NCBI RefSeq assembly: GCF_902498065.1
Contig: NZ_CABVIR010000010.1
Span: 1-64,000 of the forward strand
Length of the DNA: 64,000 nucleotides
Source: Pseudomonas fluorescens
GTDB taxonomy: Bacteria > Pseudomonadota > Gammaproteobacteria > Pseudomonadales > Pseudomonadaceae
Reading direction: 5' to 3'
Each line of letters begins with the position of its first letter. Positions within the stretch are counted from its first letter, which is position 1. Position numbers and translations under genes: made by a program. Positions 34,467 through 42,932 of this stretch are shown here, one piece after another. The notes under the pieces are model-generated. The model saw nothing but the letters and a program-made list of their open reading frames with translations. It did no database searches and was not told the DNA's origin.

Positions 34467-35201
34467 TCAGGCCTTGATACTGACCAGACTCAACAATTGC
34501 CCATCCTTGACCCCGAACTGCGCATCCAGCTCGGTGCCATGGCGCCATTCACTGGAAAGATCCGTCAGTAATCGAAGTCGCACCTCACCGCGCTCGGTCC
34601 ACTCCAGCACCTCGGCATGCTCGAAGTAGAAGCGCTGCCGAACAATCGGATACAGCGCCTTGAACAGGCTCTCCTTCACCGAAAACGTCAGCGTCACCCG
34701 CAGCGCCACTTGATCGCGATGGCCTGCGGTCATGCGCTGTAACTCGGGCGGGGTGAGAATTTCCCCGGCCAGTCGTTCGGCCCGTTCAGGGTTGAGCAGG
34801 TTTTCCAGGTCCATCCCCAAGCCACGCCAGTGGGTTTTCTGCGCGACAATCGCCGCCGCCCGGCCGGTGCTGTGGGTGATCGAGCCGCAGATGTGCGCGG
34901 GCCAGACCGGTGCCCGGTCTTCGCCAATGGCCGGGATAAAACTCAGCCCTTCCAACTGCTGCAACGCGGCGCGGGCGCAAACCCGGCCTGCGAGAAATTC
35001 GGCCTGACGCTTGGCGACCGAACGCTGGATGGTCGCGGGCGGCTCGATGGCGCTGCGTTGAAAGTCATCGACGGCCAGGTGCGAAGGATCGAAGTGCGTG
35101 CTCATCAGCACCGTATCGGGCAGCACGAACGGCAGTGGCCAATGGGCGTCGAGTGGGGTGCAGCAGGCGGGTAGGGCGGGGACGGGTTTCATGTCGGGCA
35201 T
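34467..35201 (-). CDS. pcpS: 4'-phosphopantetheinyl transferase (PcpS/EntD-like)
   Basis: 244 aa from ATG 35201; ATG 35192 is also possible, and the longer open frame crosses a REP element. It transfers phosphopantetheine from CoA to carrier proteins. Motifs: KRQAEFLAGRVCARAAL near 79, GEDRAPVWPAHICGSITHST near 106, GLGMDLENLL with metal Asp/Glu near 146, and FSVKESLFKALYP near 191. In P. aeruginosa PcpS is the sole such enzyme and serves both fatty-acid and siderophore carriers. It is convergent with the RstB-like kinase. Confidence 0.9.
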   Translation of the reverse strand: MPDMKPVPALPACCTPLDAHWPLPFVLPDTVLMSTHFDPSHLAVDDFQRSAIEPPATIQRSVAKRQAEFLAGRVCARAALQQLEGLSFIPAIGEDRAPVWPAHICGSITHSTGRAAAIVAQKTHWRGLGMDLENLLNPERAERLAGEILTPPELQRMTAGHRDQVALRVTLTFSVKESLFKALYPIVRQRFYFEHAEVLEWTERGEVRLRLLTDLSSEWRHGTELDAQFGVKDGQLLSLVSIKA

Positions 35202-35250
35202 TTTGCCGGGTTGCCCTCTGGCTGGGTAGTGCAAAGGTTTGGATCGACGG

Positions 35251-35346
35251 CGCGGCCATCGCGAGCAGGTCGAATCGTCGCACCGTCGCTCCCACAATTT
35301 GAAATGCATTCCAATGTGGGAGCGAGCCTGCTCGCGATGGCCGCGC
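35251..35346. repeat. REP pair with one interrupted arm
   Basis: CGCGGCCATCGCGAGCAGG (35251-35269) is the inverse of 35327-35345. The right copy is intact (TGTGGGAGCGAGCCTGCTCG...). In the left copy about 16 bp are inserted between GCAGG and GTCGCTCCCACA. Confidence 0.75.
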
Positions 35347-35360
35347 TGCGGTCTATCGGA

Positions 35361-36152
35361 TCAACCAAATATCTTTTTGAAAAACGCCTGCATATCCGCC
35401 CACGATTTTTCATCCGCCGCTTTGTTGTAACCAATATCCGGTCCGCCATGATCGCCATGGCCCAAGCGATCCGCATCCGGATTACTGAACCCGTGTTTGG
35501 CGCCTTCGAGGCTGACGAATTGATAGTCCGCCCCGGCCTTGTCCATCTCGCGCTTGAACGCCGCAACGTTCTCCGCCGTCACCATGCTGTCCAGCGCACC
35601 ATGCTCCACCAGGACTTTCGCTTTAACGCTGCCCGGCGTCGCCGGTGTCTTGGTCGCCAGCGCCCCGTGGAAACTCACCACACCCGCCAGCGGCAAACCC
35701 TGACGTGCCGCATTCAGCACCACGCCGCCACCGAAGCAGTAGCCAATCGCGGCGATTTTATCCGGATCGGTTTGCGGTTGTTTTTTCAGCAGATCCAGCC
35801 CGGCCTGAAACCGCGCACCGGCAGCGTCGCTGTCTTTCATCGCCGCTTGCATGAAGGCCATGGCGTCCTTGGGATGTTCGGTGTTTTTGCCATCGCCATA
35901 CATGTCGATGGCCAGGGCGCTGTAGCCCAGACCGGCGAGGTCACGGGCGCGGCGCTTGGCGTAATCGTTGAGGCCCCACCATTCGTGCACCACCACAACG
36001 CCAGGGCGAGGGCCTTTAATTGCGTCGTCGTAAGCGTAATACCCGATCAGCTTCGTGCCGTCGGAGCTCTGGTAGGGGATTTCCTGAGACTGGATGGTCG
36101 CCTGGCTGAGCCCGCTCACGGCCAGCAAGAATAGGGCAAGGAATACACGCAT
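35361..36152 (-). CDS. dienelactone hydrolase family protein, exported
   Basis: 263 aa with an N-terminal signal peptide (MRVFLALFLLAVSGLSQA). The alpha/beta hydrolase core has GVVVVHEWWGLNDYAKRRAR near 51-70 (oxyanion/Glu region), the nucleophile Cys in IGYCFGGGVVLNAAR near 138-152, an Asp in VEHGALDSMVT, and a catalytic His in GAKHGFSNPDADRLG near 222. These are the DLH Cys-Asp-His triad features. Substrate is unknown; the exported form suggests a periplasmic ester or lactone. It is divergent from the PhoP-box promoter. Confidence 0.85.
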   Translation of the reverse strand: MRVFLALFLLAVSGLSQATIQSQEIPYQSSDGTKLIGYYAYDDAIKGPRPGVVVVHEWWGLNDYAKRRARDLAGLGYSALAIDMYGDGKNTEHPKDAMAFMQAAMKDSDAAGARFQAGLDLLKKQPQTDPDKIAAIGYCFGGGVVLNAARQGLPLAGVVSFHGALATKTPATPGSVKAKVLVEHGALDSMVTAENVAAFKREMDKAGADYQFVSLEGAKHGFSNPDADRLGHGDHGGPDIGYNKAADEKSWADMQAFFKKIFG

Positions 36153-36198
36153 GGTCGGATCTCCTGCAAAAAGTCGTCAACACAGCCTAGTCGATCTG

Positions 36199-36254
36199 GT
36201 TCAGCTCAGGTTCAGAGTGCGTTCAGGGGGAGTTCAGGGGCCGGTGCGTAATGT
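36199..36254 (+). promoter_or_regulatory. PhoP-box array and promoter of the 36295 gene-phoPQ operon
   Basis: GTTCAG occurs four times at 36199, 36210, 36221 and 36232, each start exactly 11 bp apart, so all lie on one helical face. A -10-like TAATGT is at 36249-36254, 11 bp after the last repeat, where class II PhoP promoters place it in lieu of a -35. I infer two PhoP dimers and autoregulation of phoPQ. Confidence 0.7.
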
Positions 36255-36294
36255 AGCGTCGTACCCAAAGCACCTGCGCATGAGGACATTCCCA

Positions 36295-36600
36295 ATGACT
36301 GGCTTTAAAAACCTGCTGCTGGCATTCACCGTTTTGAGCGCGAGCACCGCGGCGTTCGCTGCCGACGATAATGTCGCCAGCCTTGCTCTTGGGAAGACCG
36401 GCGAGAGACCGAAAAAGTCCCTCGTCCTGCACAGCGTCAGCACCAACGGCGTGGTCAGTCATGACAGCGCCTGGAGTGCGCAGCTCGGCCAACCAAACCA
36501 CCAGACCGATTACTGCGCCACTTACGCCAACGTGTCGGTCTCTCACAATGGCATTAAACTCCGTCAGGAGGACCTCATGGGCCGCTATGATCTGTCTTGA
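36295..36600 (+). CDS. small exported protein of unknown function at the phoPQ operon head
   Basis: 101 aa from ATG 36295 (GAGGA 8 nt upstream; ATG 36280 lacks a site). A signal peptide is evident: TGFKNLLLAFTVLSASTAAF, cleavage at AFA-AD near residue 22. The mature 79 residues are polar, with one Cys and a C-terminal NGIKLRQEDLMGRYDLS. It occupies the place of oprH upstream of phoP in P. aeruginosa but is far too short for that beta-barrel and is not similar to it. A PhoP-box array controls it, so it is likely induced by low magnesium or cationic peptides. No family is recognised. Confidence 0.75.
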   Translation: MTGFKNLLLAFTVLSASTAAFAADDNVASLALGKTGERPKKSLVLHSVSTNGVVSHDSAWSAQLGQPNHQTDYCATYANVSVSHNGIKLRQEDLMGRYDLS

Positions 36601-36648
36601 ACTACGCCGTTGCACCTCAGCAGAGGTTGATTTGCCCGGGAGAGCGTT

Positions 36649-37326
36649 ATGAAATTGCTGGTCGTCGAAGATGAAGCGCTGTTGCGCCATCACCTGCAAA
36701 CCCGCCTGACGGACAGTGGCCACGTGGTCGAGTCCGTGGCTAACGCCGAGGAGGCGCTGTACCAGACCGAGCAGTTCAACCATGACCTGGCGGTGATCGA
36801 CCTCGGCCTGCCGGGCATGGGCGGGCTCGACCTGATCCGTCAACTGCGCTCCCGGGGCAAGACCTTCCCGATCCTGATCCTCACCGCGCGCGGCAACTGG
36901 CAGGACAAGGTCGAAGGCCTCGCCGCCGGCGCCGACGATTATGTGGTCAAGCCGTTCCAGTTCGAAGAGCTGGACGCGCGGCTGAATGCCTTGCTGCGTC
37001 GCTCCAGCGGTTTCACCCAGTCGACCATCGTCGCCGGGCCGTTGCTGCTGGACCTCAATCGCAAACAGGCGTCCCTCGATGAACAACCTCTGGCGCTGAC
37101 CGCGTACGAGTACCGAATCCTCGAATACCTGATGCGCCATCACCAGCAAGTGGTGGCCAAGGACCGCTTGATGGAGCAGCTCTACCCGGATGACGATGAG
37201 CGCGATCCGAACGTGATCGAAGTGCTGGTCGGCCGTCTGCGCCGCAAACTCGAGGGGCCTGCCGGTTTCAAGCCGATCGACACCGTGCGTGGCCTTGGCT
37301 ACCTGTTCAATGAGCGCTGCACTTGA
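36649..37326 (+). CDS. phoP: two-component response regulator PhoP
   Basis: 225 aa. The receiver has MKLLVVEDEALLRHHL, phospho-Asp in LAVIDLGLPGMGG near 51, LTARGNWQDKVEGLAAGADD and VVKPFQF. The OmpR-type winged helix has LTAYEYRILEYLMRHHQQVV and ends DTVRGLGYLF. The sequence is very close to what I know of Pseudomonas PhoP. GGGAGAG lies upstream of ATG 36649. It overlaps phoQ by TTGA. Confidence 0.93.
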   Translation: MKLLVVEDEALLRHHLQTRLTDSGHVVESVANAEEALYQTEQFNHDLAVIDLGLPGMGGLDLIRQLRSRGKTFPILILTARGNWQDKVEGLAAGADDYVVKPFQFEELDARLNALLRRSSGFTQSTIVAGPLLLDLNRKQASLDEQPLALTAYEYRILEYLMRHHQQVVAKDRLMEQLYPDDDERDPNVIEVLVGRLRRKLEGPAGFKPIDTVRGLGYLFNERCT

Positions 37327-38669
37327 TTCGTTCGCTTCGTGTCCGTTTGATGCTCGCCGCCACGATCCTGGCGGTGTTGTTCATGCTGGCGTTGCTGCCG
37401 GCCATGCAGGGCGCGTTCAGCCTCGCGTTGCAGGATTCCATCGAGCAGCGCCTGGCGTCGGACGTCACCACACTGATCTCCGCCGCCCGGGTCGAGGGCA
37501 ACCACCTGCAGATGCCGGCGCAGCTGCCCGATGAGCGCTTCAACCTCACCGACAGCCGTTTGCTCGGCTACATCTACGACCGTGAAGGTCACCTGGTCTG
37601 GCGCTCGAAGGGTACCCAGCAAGAGAACATCAACTACACACCGCGTTACGACGGGCGCGGTAACGAGTTCGCGAGGATCCGCGAAGCCAACGGTCAGGAA
37701 TTCTTCGTCTATGACGTCGAAGTCAAACTGCTCGGCGGCAAAAGCGCGGCGTTCAGCATCGTTGCGCTGCAACCGGTGCGCGAGTACGAAGTTACCCTCG
37801 AAGGGCTGAGGGAAAATCTCTATCTGGGTTTCGGTGCCGCTTTACTGGTGCTGCTGGCGTTGCTGTGGATTGGTCTGACCTGGGGCTTGCAGGCATTGCG
37901 CCGGCTCAGTCAGGAACTCGACGAAATCGAAAGCGGCACCCGCGAAAGCCTCAGCGAACAGCACCCGCGTGAACTGTTGCGCCTGACCGGCTCGCTCAAC
38001 CGCTTGCTGCACAGCGAGCGCGAACAGCGCAGCCGCTATCGCGATTCCCTCGACGACCTGGCCCACAGCCTGAAAACCCCGTTGGCCGTGTTGCAAGGCG
38101 TCAGCGAAGACATGGCGCAGCGCCCGGCGGATCGCGATCAGGCCTGGCTGCTGCAAACCCAGATCGAGCGCATGAGCCAACAGATCAGCTATCAATTGCA
38201 GCGCGCCAGCCTGCGCAAAAGCGGCCTGGTGCGTCATCAGGTGCGGCTGCGGCCGGTGCTGCAAAGCCTCTGCGATACGCTGGACAAGGTCTACCGCGAC
38301 AAGCGCGTACGGGTGGCCTTCGATCTGCCGGAGCAATGCTACGTGCCGATCGAGCAGGGCGCCTTGCTGGAAATGCTGGGCAACCTGCTGGAAAACGCTT
38401 ATCGCCTGTGCCTCGGTGAAGTGCGCATCAGCGTGCGCGAAACCCTCAGCGGCGTCGAGTTGTGCGTCGAGGATGACGGGCCGGGTGTGCCGCCGGATCA
38501 GCGTGCGCGGATTCTGCAGCGCGGCGAACGGCTGGACCGTCAGCATCCGGGGCAGGGCATCGGGTTGGCGGTGGTCAAGGACATCATCGAGAGTTACAAC
38601 GCGAAGCTGACCCTGGGCGATTCGCCGATGGGGGGCGCGGCGTTCCGGATTCATTTTCCGGTGGTTTGA
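37323..38669 (+). CDS. phoQ: sensor histidine kinase PhoQ
   Basis: 448 aa from TTG 37323, overlapping the phoP stop. Membrane helices at about 8-30 and 165-188 enclose a periplasmic domain holding the divalent-cation/peptide sensor. HAMP-like linker, then HisKA with DDLAHSLKTPLAVLQG near 248, N-box LLEMLGNLLENAYRLC near 350, DDGPGVPPDQ and GQGIGLAVVKDI. PhoQ phosphorylates PhoP when Mg2+ is low. The acidic patch typical of enteric PhoQ is reduced, as in other pseudomonads. Confidence 0.92.
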   Translation: MIRSLRVRLMLAATILAVLFMLALLPAMQGAFSLALQDSIEQRLASDVTTLISAARVEGNHLQMPAQLPDERFNLTDSRLLGYIYDREGHLVWRSKGTQQENINYTPRYDGRGNEFARIREANGQEFFVYDVEVKLLGGKSAAFSIVALQPVREYEVTLEGLRENLYLGFGAALLVLLALLWIGLTWGLQALRRLSQELDEIESGTRESLSEQHPRELLRLTGSLNRLLHSEREQRSRYRDSLDDLAHSLKTPLAVLQGVSEDMAQRPADRDQAWLLQTQIERMSQQISYQLQRASLRKSGLVRHQVRLRPVLQSLCDTLDKVYRDKRVRVAFDLPEQCYVPIEQGALLEMLGNLLENAYRLCLGEVRISVRETLSGVELCVEDDGPGVPPDQRARILQRGERLDRQHPGQGIGLAVVKDIIESYNAKLTLGDSPMGGAAFRIHFPVV

Positions 38670-38695
38670 TCTGAATTCTTTAGCGTTCGTTCGGG

Positions 38696-38793
38696 CCCCA
38701 TCGCGGGCAAGCCCGCTCCCACAGGGATCTCTGCGGACACAATATTTGTGAACGACGATACAACCTGTGGGAGCGGGCTTGCCCGCGATGAGG
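38696..38793. repeat. REP pair (inverted, GCGGGC subtype)
   Basis: CCCCATCGCGGGCAAGCCCG...CACAG faces CTGTGGGAGCGGGCTTGCCC...GATGAGG. The GCGGGCAAGCCCGC core differs from the GCCTGCTCGC subtype elsewhere. Confidence 0.85.
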
Positions 38794-38815
38794 CCAGCAG
38801 ATTCACTACAAAAAA

Positions 38816-39814
38816 TCAGCTCTCTTGAGCGCGATAAGCGCCCGGTGTCAGGCCGGTCCACTTCTTGAACGCCCGGTGAAACGCCGAAGGCTCGGAAAAC
38901 CCCAACTGTTCAGCGATCTGTTGCAACGACAGGTCCGCACGCCCCAAGTGATAAATCGCAATATCCCGGCGCAACTGATCCTTCAACTCCTGAAAACTCG
39001 AACCCTCTTCGCGCAAATGCCGGCGCAGCGTCTGCGGGCTGATGTGCAGGTGCGCAGCCACCGCTTCCAGGTCTGGCCAGCGCGCACTGTCGCGGCTGAG
39101 CAAGCGGCGCAACTGGCTGCTCAGGCTGTCGCCGTCATCCGGGCGTGACAGCAGGTCGGCGGGGGAGCGTTCGAGGAAATGCTTGAGGGTCCGCTCGTCC
39201 TGCAACAGCGGCATGTTCAGGTAGCGACTGTGGAACAGCAGGCTGCTCTGCGACGCGCAAAACTCCATCGGGCAGGGGAACAGCAACTCGTATTCGGCGC
39301 CGTGCTCGGGCCTCGGGTAGCTGAAGGTGGCCTGTTCCAGACGAATGCGCTGGCCGATCAGCCAACTGCCGAGGCGATGCCAGACCATCAACTGGCTTTC
39401 GGTGAGGAAATGGTCCGGGTCCTGAAACTTGGAATCGTCCAGGCTCAGGCGGATCATTTCGTCTTCGCGGGTCAGGGTCAGACGCGGCCCACCGGGGAAT
39501 AGGCTGTAAAACAATAAGCCGCGATGCAGCGCCTTCTCCAGATTGCGGCAGTGAATCACGGCGTGGCACATCATCGCGAAGCTGCCGGTTTTGCTCGGGA
39601 CCGGCCCGAAGCCGAGGTATTCGTCGTCGAGTGCCAGCCACAATCCCTGGATCAAACGGGTGAACTGCTCAGGCGCAATGCGCGCACGCGGTTCTTCCAG
39701 CAACTCGGGGCTGATCCCGAGTTGTTGCAACAGGTTTGAACAGTCATGACCCAGCCGACGCGCGCCACCGAGGGCGGCACGGGCGAAATGACTGGCAATG
39801 GTGCGTTCGCGCAT
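38816..39814 (-). CDS. AraC-family transcriptional regulator (OruR/PA1182-like)
   Basis: 332 aa. An N-terminal 'Arabinose_bd'-type domain (about 15-210; RLGHDCSNLLQQLGISPELL) precedes the AraC HTH (about 235-330; AAHLHISPQTLRRHLREEGS, then IAEQLGFSEPSAFHRAFKKW and TGLTPGAYR). It is divergent from dctA, as PA1182 is from dctA in P. aeruginosa. It may govern dctA or a linked metabolic trait; that is inference. Confidence 0.88.
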   Translation of the reverse strand: MRERTIASHFARAALGGARRLGHDCSNLLQQLGISPELLEEPRARIAPEQFTRLIQGLWLALDDEYLGFGPVPSKTGSFAMMCHAVIHCRNLEKALHRGLLFYSLFPGGPRLTLTREDEMIRLSLDDSKFQDPDHFLTESQLMVWHRLGSWLIGQRIRLEQATFSYPRPEHGAEYELLFPCPMEFCASQSSLLFHSRYLNMPLLQDERTLKHFLERSPADLLSRPDDGDSLSSQLRRLLSRDSARWPDLEAVAAHLHISPQTLRRHLREEGSSFQELKDQLRRDIAIYHLGRADLSLQQIAEQLGFSEPSAFHRAFKKWTGLTPGAYRAQES

Positions 39815-39873
39815 AGAAGGCAGGTCCGTCTATTGAACGACGGATGGTAGTCGTCGGGGCCGGCAATGGACAA

Positions 39874-39928
39874 GGCGGATATCCGCCAAATTGCAGGACG
39901 AGGTCGGTCGGATGGGCGGAAATCCGCC
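39874..39928. promoter_or_regulatory. two tandem 14-bp dyads, candidate activator sites for dctA
   Basis: GGCGGATATCCGCC (39874-39887, perfect) and GGCGGAAATCCGCC (39915-39928, one central mismatch) are centred 41 bp apart, four helical turns. They lie about 80-135 bp upstream of the dctA -24 element, the normal distance for an RpoN enhancer-binding protein such as DctD. They could instead serve the divergent AraC gene. Confidence 0.55.
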
Positions 39929-40005
39929 ACCGTTTTGTAAGGCGTCCATGGCACGGTGAACCTGTAACCCCTGATGTCAAAAGGCTCGCAGGGGATTTGG
40001 CGAAG

Positions 40006-40023
40006 GTGGCACGCCGCTTGCGA
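40006..40023 (+). promoter_or_regulatory. RpoN (sigma54) promoter of dctA
   Basis: TGGCACGCCGCTTGCGA carries TGGCAC (40007-40012), five nt, TTGC (40018-40021). Predicted start near 40033, about 120 nt before the ATG. dctA is classically RpoN- and DctBD-dependent. Confidence 0.8.
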
Positions 40024-40152
40024 TACAACGAGCAGATGCCTGCCGTCGCGCAGCTCGAAAAAACAAATCCCTCCAGTGCAGGAGGGTTCGCAATTCAGGT
40101 GTCATGGGCAACAGATGGATGTTGTCACCGGGCACTCTTGAGGAACTTTGCA

Positions 40153-41487
40153 ATGACGACTCGTCAGCCAATATACAAATCCCTGTATTTCCAGGTGATC
40201 GTTGCCATCGCCATCGGCATCCTGCTTGGTCACTTCTACCCGCAGACCGGTGTGGCCCTCAAGCCGCTGGGTGACGGGTTCATCAAACTGATCAAAATGG
40301 TCATCGCGCCAATCATCTTCTGTACGGTCGTCAGCGGTATCGCTGGCATGCAGAACATGAAATCGGTGGGCAAGACCGGCGGCTATGCGCTGCTGTACTT
40401 CGAAATTGTTTCCACCATCGCGCTGTTGATCGGCCTGGTCGTGGTTAACGTCGTGCAACCGGGAGCCGGCATGCACATCGACGTGACCACCCTGGATACC
40501 AGCAAAATTGCTGGCTTCATCTCGGCCGGTAAAGACCAGAGCATCGTCGCCTTTATCCTTAACGTGATCCCGAACACCATCGTCGGCGCATTCGCCAACG
40601 GCGACATCCTGCAAGTGCTGATGTTCTCGGTGATCTTCGGTTTCGCCCTGCATCGCCTGGGTGCTTACGGCAAGCCGGTGCTGGATTTCATCGATCGCTT
40701 TGCTCACGTGATGTTCAACATCATCAACATGATCATGAAGCTGGCGCCAGTCGGTGCCTTCGGCGCCATGGCGTTCACCATCGGTGCCTACGGTGTCGGC
40801 TCGCTGGTGCAGCTGGGTCAGTTGATGATTTGCTTCTACATCACTTGCATCCTGTTTGTGGTGTTGGTGCTGGGCGCCATCTGCCGCGCGCACGGTTTCA
40901 GTGTGCTGAAGCTGATCCGCTACATCCGTGAAGAACTGCTGATCGTACTGGGCACTTCCTCCTCGGAATCCGCTCTGCCGCGCATGCTGATCAAAATGGA
41001 ACGCCTGGGTGCACAGAAATCCGTTGTCGGCCTCGTGATCCCGACCGGCTACTCGTTCAACCTCGACGGTACTTCGATCTACCTGACCATGGCCGCTGTG
41101 TTCATCGCTCAGGCGACTGATACCCCGATGGATCTCACTCACCAGATCACATTGCTGCTGGTGCTGCTGCTGTCCTCCAAAGGTGCGGCCGGTGTGACCG
41201 GCAGTGGCTTCATCGTGCTGGCGGCCACCTTGTCGGCTGTGGGTACTCTGCCGGTTGCCGGCCTGGCGCTGATCCTTGGTATCGACCGCTTCATGTCCGA
41301 AGCCCGTGCACTGACCAACCTCGTTGGTAACGCTGTTGCGACCCTGGTCGTGGCCAAGTGGGTGAAAGAGCTGGATGAAGACAAGCTGCAAGTAGAGCTG
41401 GCTTCCGGTGGTCGCGGTATCTCCGACACTCGTGAAGAAGACGACCTGGGTGTGGCCGAAGGCCCAACCCCAAGCAACGTCAAGTAA
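40153..41487 (+). CDS. dctA: C4-dicarboxylate/H+ (Na+) symporter DctA
   Basis: 444 aa from ATG 40153 (GAGGA 8 nt upstream). It is an inner-membrane DAACS-family carrier for succinate, fumarate and malate. Eight hydrophobic helices are interspersed with signature motifs: KMVIAPIIFCTVVSGIAGM near 48, the Ser-rich hairpin LIVLGTSSSESALPRML near 265-281, VIPTGYSFNLDGTSIYLTMA near 299, and SKGAAGVTGSGFIVLAATLS near 346. The C-terminus is a hydrophilic tail. A terminator follows. Confidence 0.95.
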   Translation: MTTRQPIYKSLYFQVIVAIAIGILLGHFYPQTGVALKPLGDGFIKLIKMVIAPIIFCTVVSGIAGMQNMKSVGKTGGYALLYFEIVSTIALLIGLVVVNVVQPGAGMHIDVTTLDTSKIAGFISAGKDQSIVAFILNVIPNTIVGAFANGDILQVLMFSVIFGFALHRLGAYGKPVLDFIDRFAHVMFNIINMIMKLAPVGAFGAMAFTIGAYGVGSLVQLGQLMICFYITCILFVVLVLGAICRAHGFSVLKLIRYIREELLIVLGTSSSESALPRMLIKMERLGAQKSVVGLVIPTGYSFNLDGTSIYLTMAAVFIAQATDTPMDLTHQITLLLVLLLSSKGAAGVTGSGFIVLAATLSAVGTLPVAGLALILGIDRFMSEARALTNLVGNAVATLVVAKWVKELDEDKLQVELASGGRGISDTREEDDLGVAEGPTPSNVK

Positions 41488-41500
41488 TACGCGTTGTCAT

Positions 41501-41528
41501 GAAAAAACCCGCTTCGGCGGGTTTTTTC
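41501..41528 (+). terminator. intrinsic terminator after dctA
   Basis: AAAAAACCCGC-TTCG-GCGGGTTTTTT, a UUCG-type tetraloop hairpin with T-run. Confidence 0.9.
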
Positions 41529-41631
41529 TTGCCTGGAGTTTGAGCGTAACGGTCACAGTTGCTGACACATCAGGTGATTGCTGCAATGCGATTGGCTGCC
41601 TAGGCTGGAGGCATCGCACTGGAGATCACAC

Positions 41632-42813
41632 ATGCTCGGTCCACTGGCATCACTCAAGGTTCTGGATTTCTCGACATTGTTGCCGGGGCCGTTCGCCTCG
41701 CTGTTGTTGGCTGACATGGGCGCCGAGGTACTGCGCATCGAATCGCCGACCCGCATGGACCTGTTGGGCGTGCTGCCACCCCATGATCAAGGCGTGTCGG
41801 CCAGCCATGCGTACCTCAATCGCAACAAGCGCAGCCTGGCGCTGGACCTCAAACAGCCTGAGGCGCTGGCGGTGATCAAGCAGCTGTTGCAGGACTACGA
41901 CATCGTCCTGGAGCAATTCCGCCCCGGCGTAATGGACCGTCTGGGCCTGGGCTATGAAGCGCTGAAGGCGATCAACCCGAAGTTGATCTACGTGTCGATC
42001 ACCGGTTACGGGCAAACCGGCCCCTACGCGCATCGCGCCGGCCACGACATCAATTACCTGGCGCTGGCGGGTCTGGCGAGCTACACCGGCCGCGCCGATA
42101 ACGGCCCGCTGCCCTTGGGCATGCAGGTGGCGGATGTCGCCGGAGGTTCGTTGCACGGGGTGATTGGCTTGCTGGCGGCGGTGATCGCCCGCCAGCAAAG
42201 CGGGGTGGGGCAGCATCTGGATGTGAGCATGACTGACTGTGCGTTCAGCTTGAACGCCATGGCCGGTGCCGGGTACCTGGCCTGCGGCGATGAACCGGGT
42301 CGGGAGGACCAGATGCTCAATGGCGGCAGCTTCTACGACTATTACCGTTCGCGGGATGGCCGCTGGTTGTCGGTTGGCAGTCTGGAACCGCCGTTCATGA
42401 AGCAACTGTGCACGGCGCTGGGTCTGGAGGAGTTGGCGACGCTGGGCCTGTCGCCTCAGCCCGCCCAGCGAAAGAAGCTCAAGGACGCGCTGCAGACTGA
42501 ATTCGAGAAGCACGACTTTGCCGAATTGTGTGCGCTGTTTGCCGAACTCGATGCGTGTGTCGAACCGGTGTTGACCTTGGGTGAGGCGGTTCGGCATCCG
42601 CAGTTGCAGGCGCGGGAATTGGTGACCGATGTGCCGCGAGGGGATGGCACGAGCCAGGCGCAGATGGCGTGTCCGTTGAAGTTCTCGGACGGGTTGCCCG
42701 AGCCTCGGCATATTGGTGCGGCGCTGGGGCAGCATACGGATCAGGTGTTGGGGGAGTTGGGGTTTGGTGTCGAGCGGATTGAGGAACTGAGGCGTGCCAA
42801 AGTGATTCTCTAG
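41632..42813 (+). CDS. CaiB/BaiF-family CoA transferase (alpha-methylacyl-CoA racemase-like)
   Basis: 393 aa from ATG 41632 (GGAGATC upstream). Family III CoA-transferase features: LKVLDFSTLLPGPFASLLLA at about 8-27, ADMGAEVLRIESP, NRNKRSLALDLKQPE, DIVLEQFRPGVMDRLGLGY, ISITGYGQTGPYAHRAGHDI with the catalytic-region Asp near 155, and a C-terminal GQHTDQVLGELGF. Members move CoA between acids or epimerise 2-methylacyl-CoAs; the substrate here is unknown. It stands alone between a terminator and a REP pair. Confidence 0.87.
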   Translation: MLGPLASLKVLDFSTLLPGPFASLLLADMGAEVLRIESPTRMDLLGVLPPHDQGVSASHAYLNRNKRSLALDLKQPEALAVIKQLLQDYDIVLEQFRPGVMDRLGLGYEALKAINPKLIYVSITGYGQTGPYAHRAGHDINYLALAGLASYTGRADNGPLPLGMQVADVAGGSLHGVIGLLAAVIARQQSGVGQHLDVSMTDCAFSLNAMAGAGYLACGDEPGREDQMLNGGSFYDYYRSRDGRWLSVGSLEPPFMKQLCTALGLEELATLGLSPQPAQRKKLKDALQTEFEKHDFAELCALFAELDACVEPVLTLGEAVRHPQLQARELVTDVPRGDGTSQAQMACPLKFSDGLPEPRHIGAALGQHTDQVLGELGFGVERIEELRRAKVIL

Positions 42814-42826
42814 TGCCTGTCAGGCC

Positions 42827-42906
42827 GCCATCGCCAGCAGGCTGGCTCCCACAATGGATCTATGGCGTATCGATGATCCCTGTGGGAGCCAGCCTGCTGG
42901 CGATAA
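42827..42906. repeat. REP pair (inverted, GCCTGCTGGC subtype)
   Basis: GCCATCGCCAGCAGGCTGGC...CACA faces TGTGGGAGCCAGCCTGCTGG...CGATA. Confidence 0.85.
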
Positions 42907-42932
42907 GGTCGGCCCAAACACCACAAATCCAG

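Noticed and set aside
40102..41391. A 429-codon minus-strand frame opposite dctA
   Set aside because: His/Asp/Gln-rich shadow of a membrane protein gene; no protein-like pattern.
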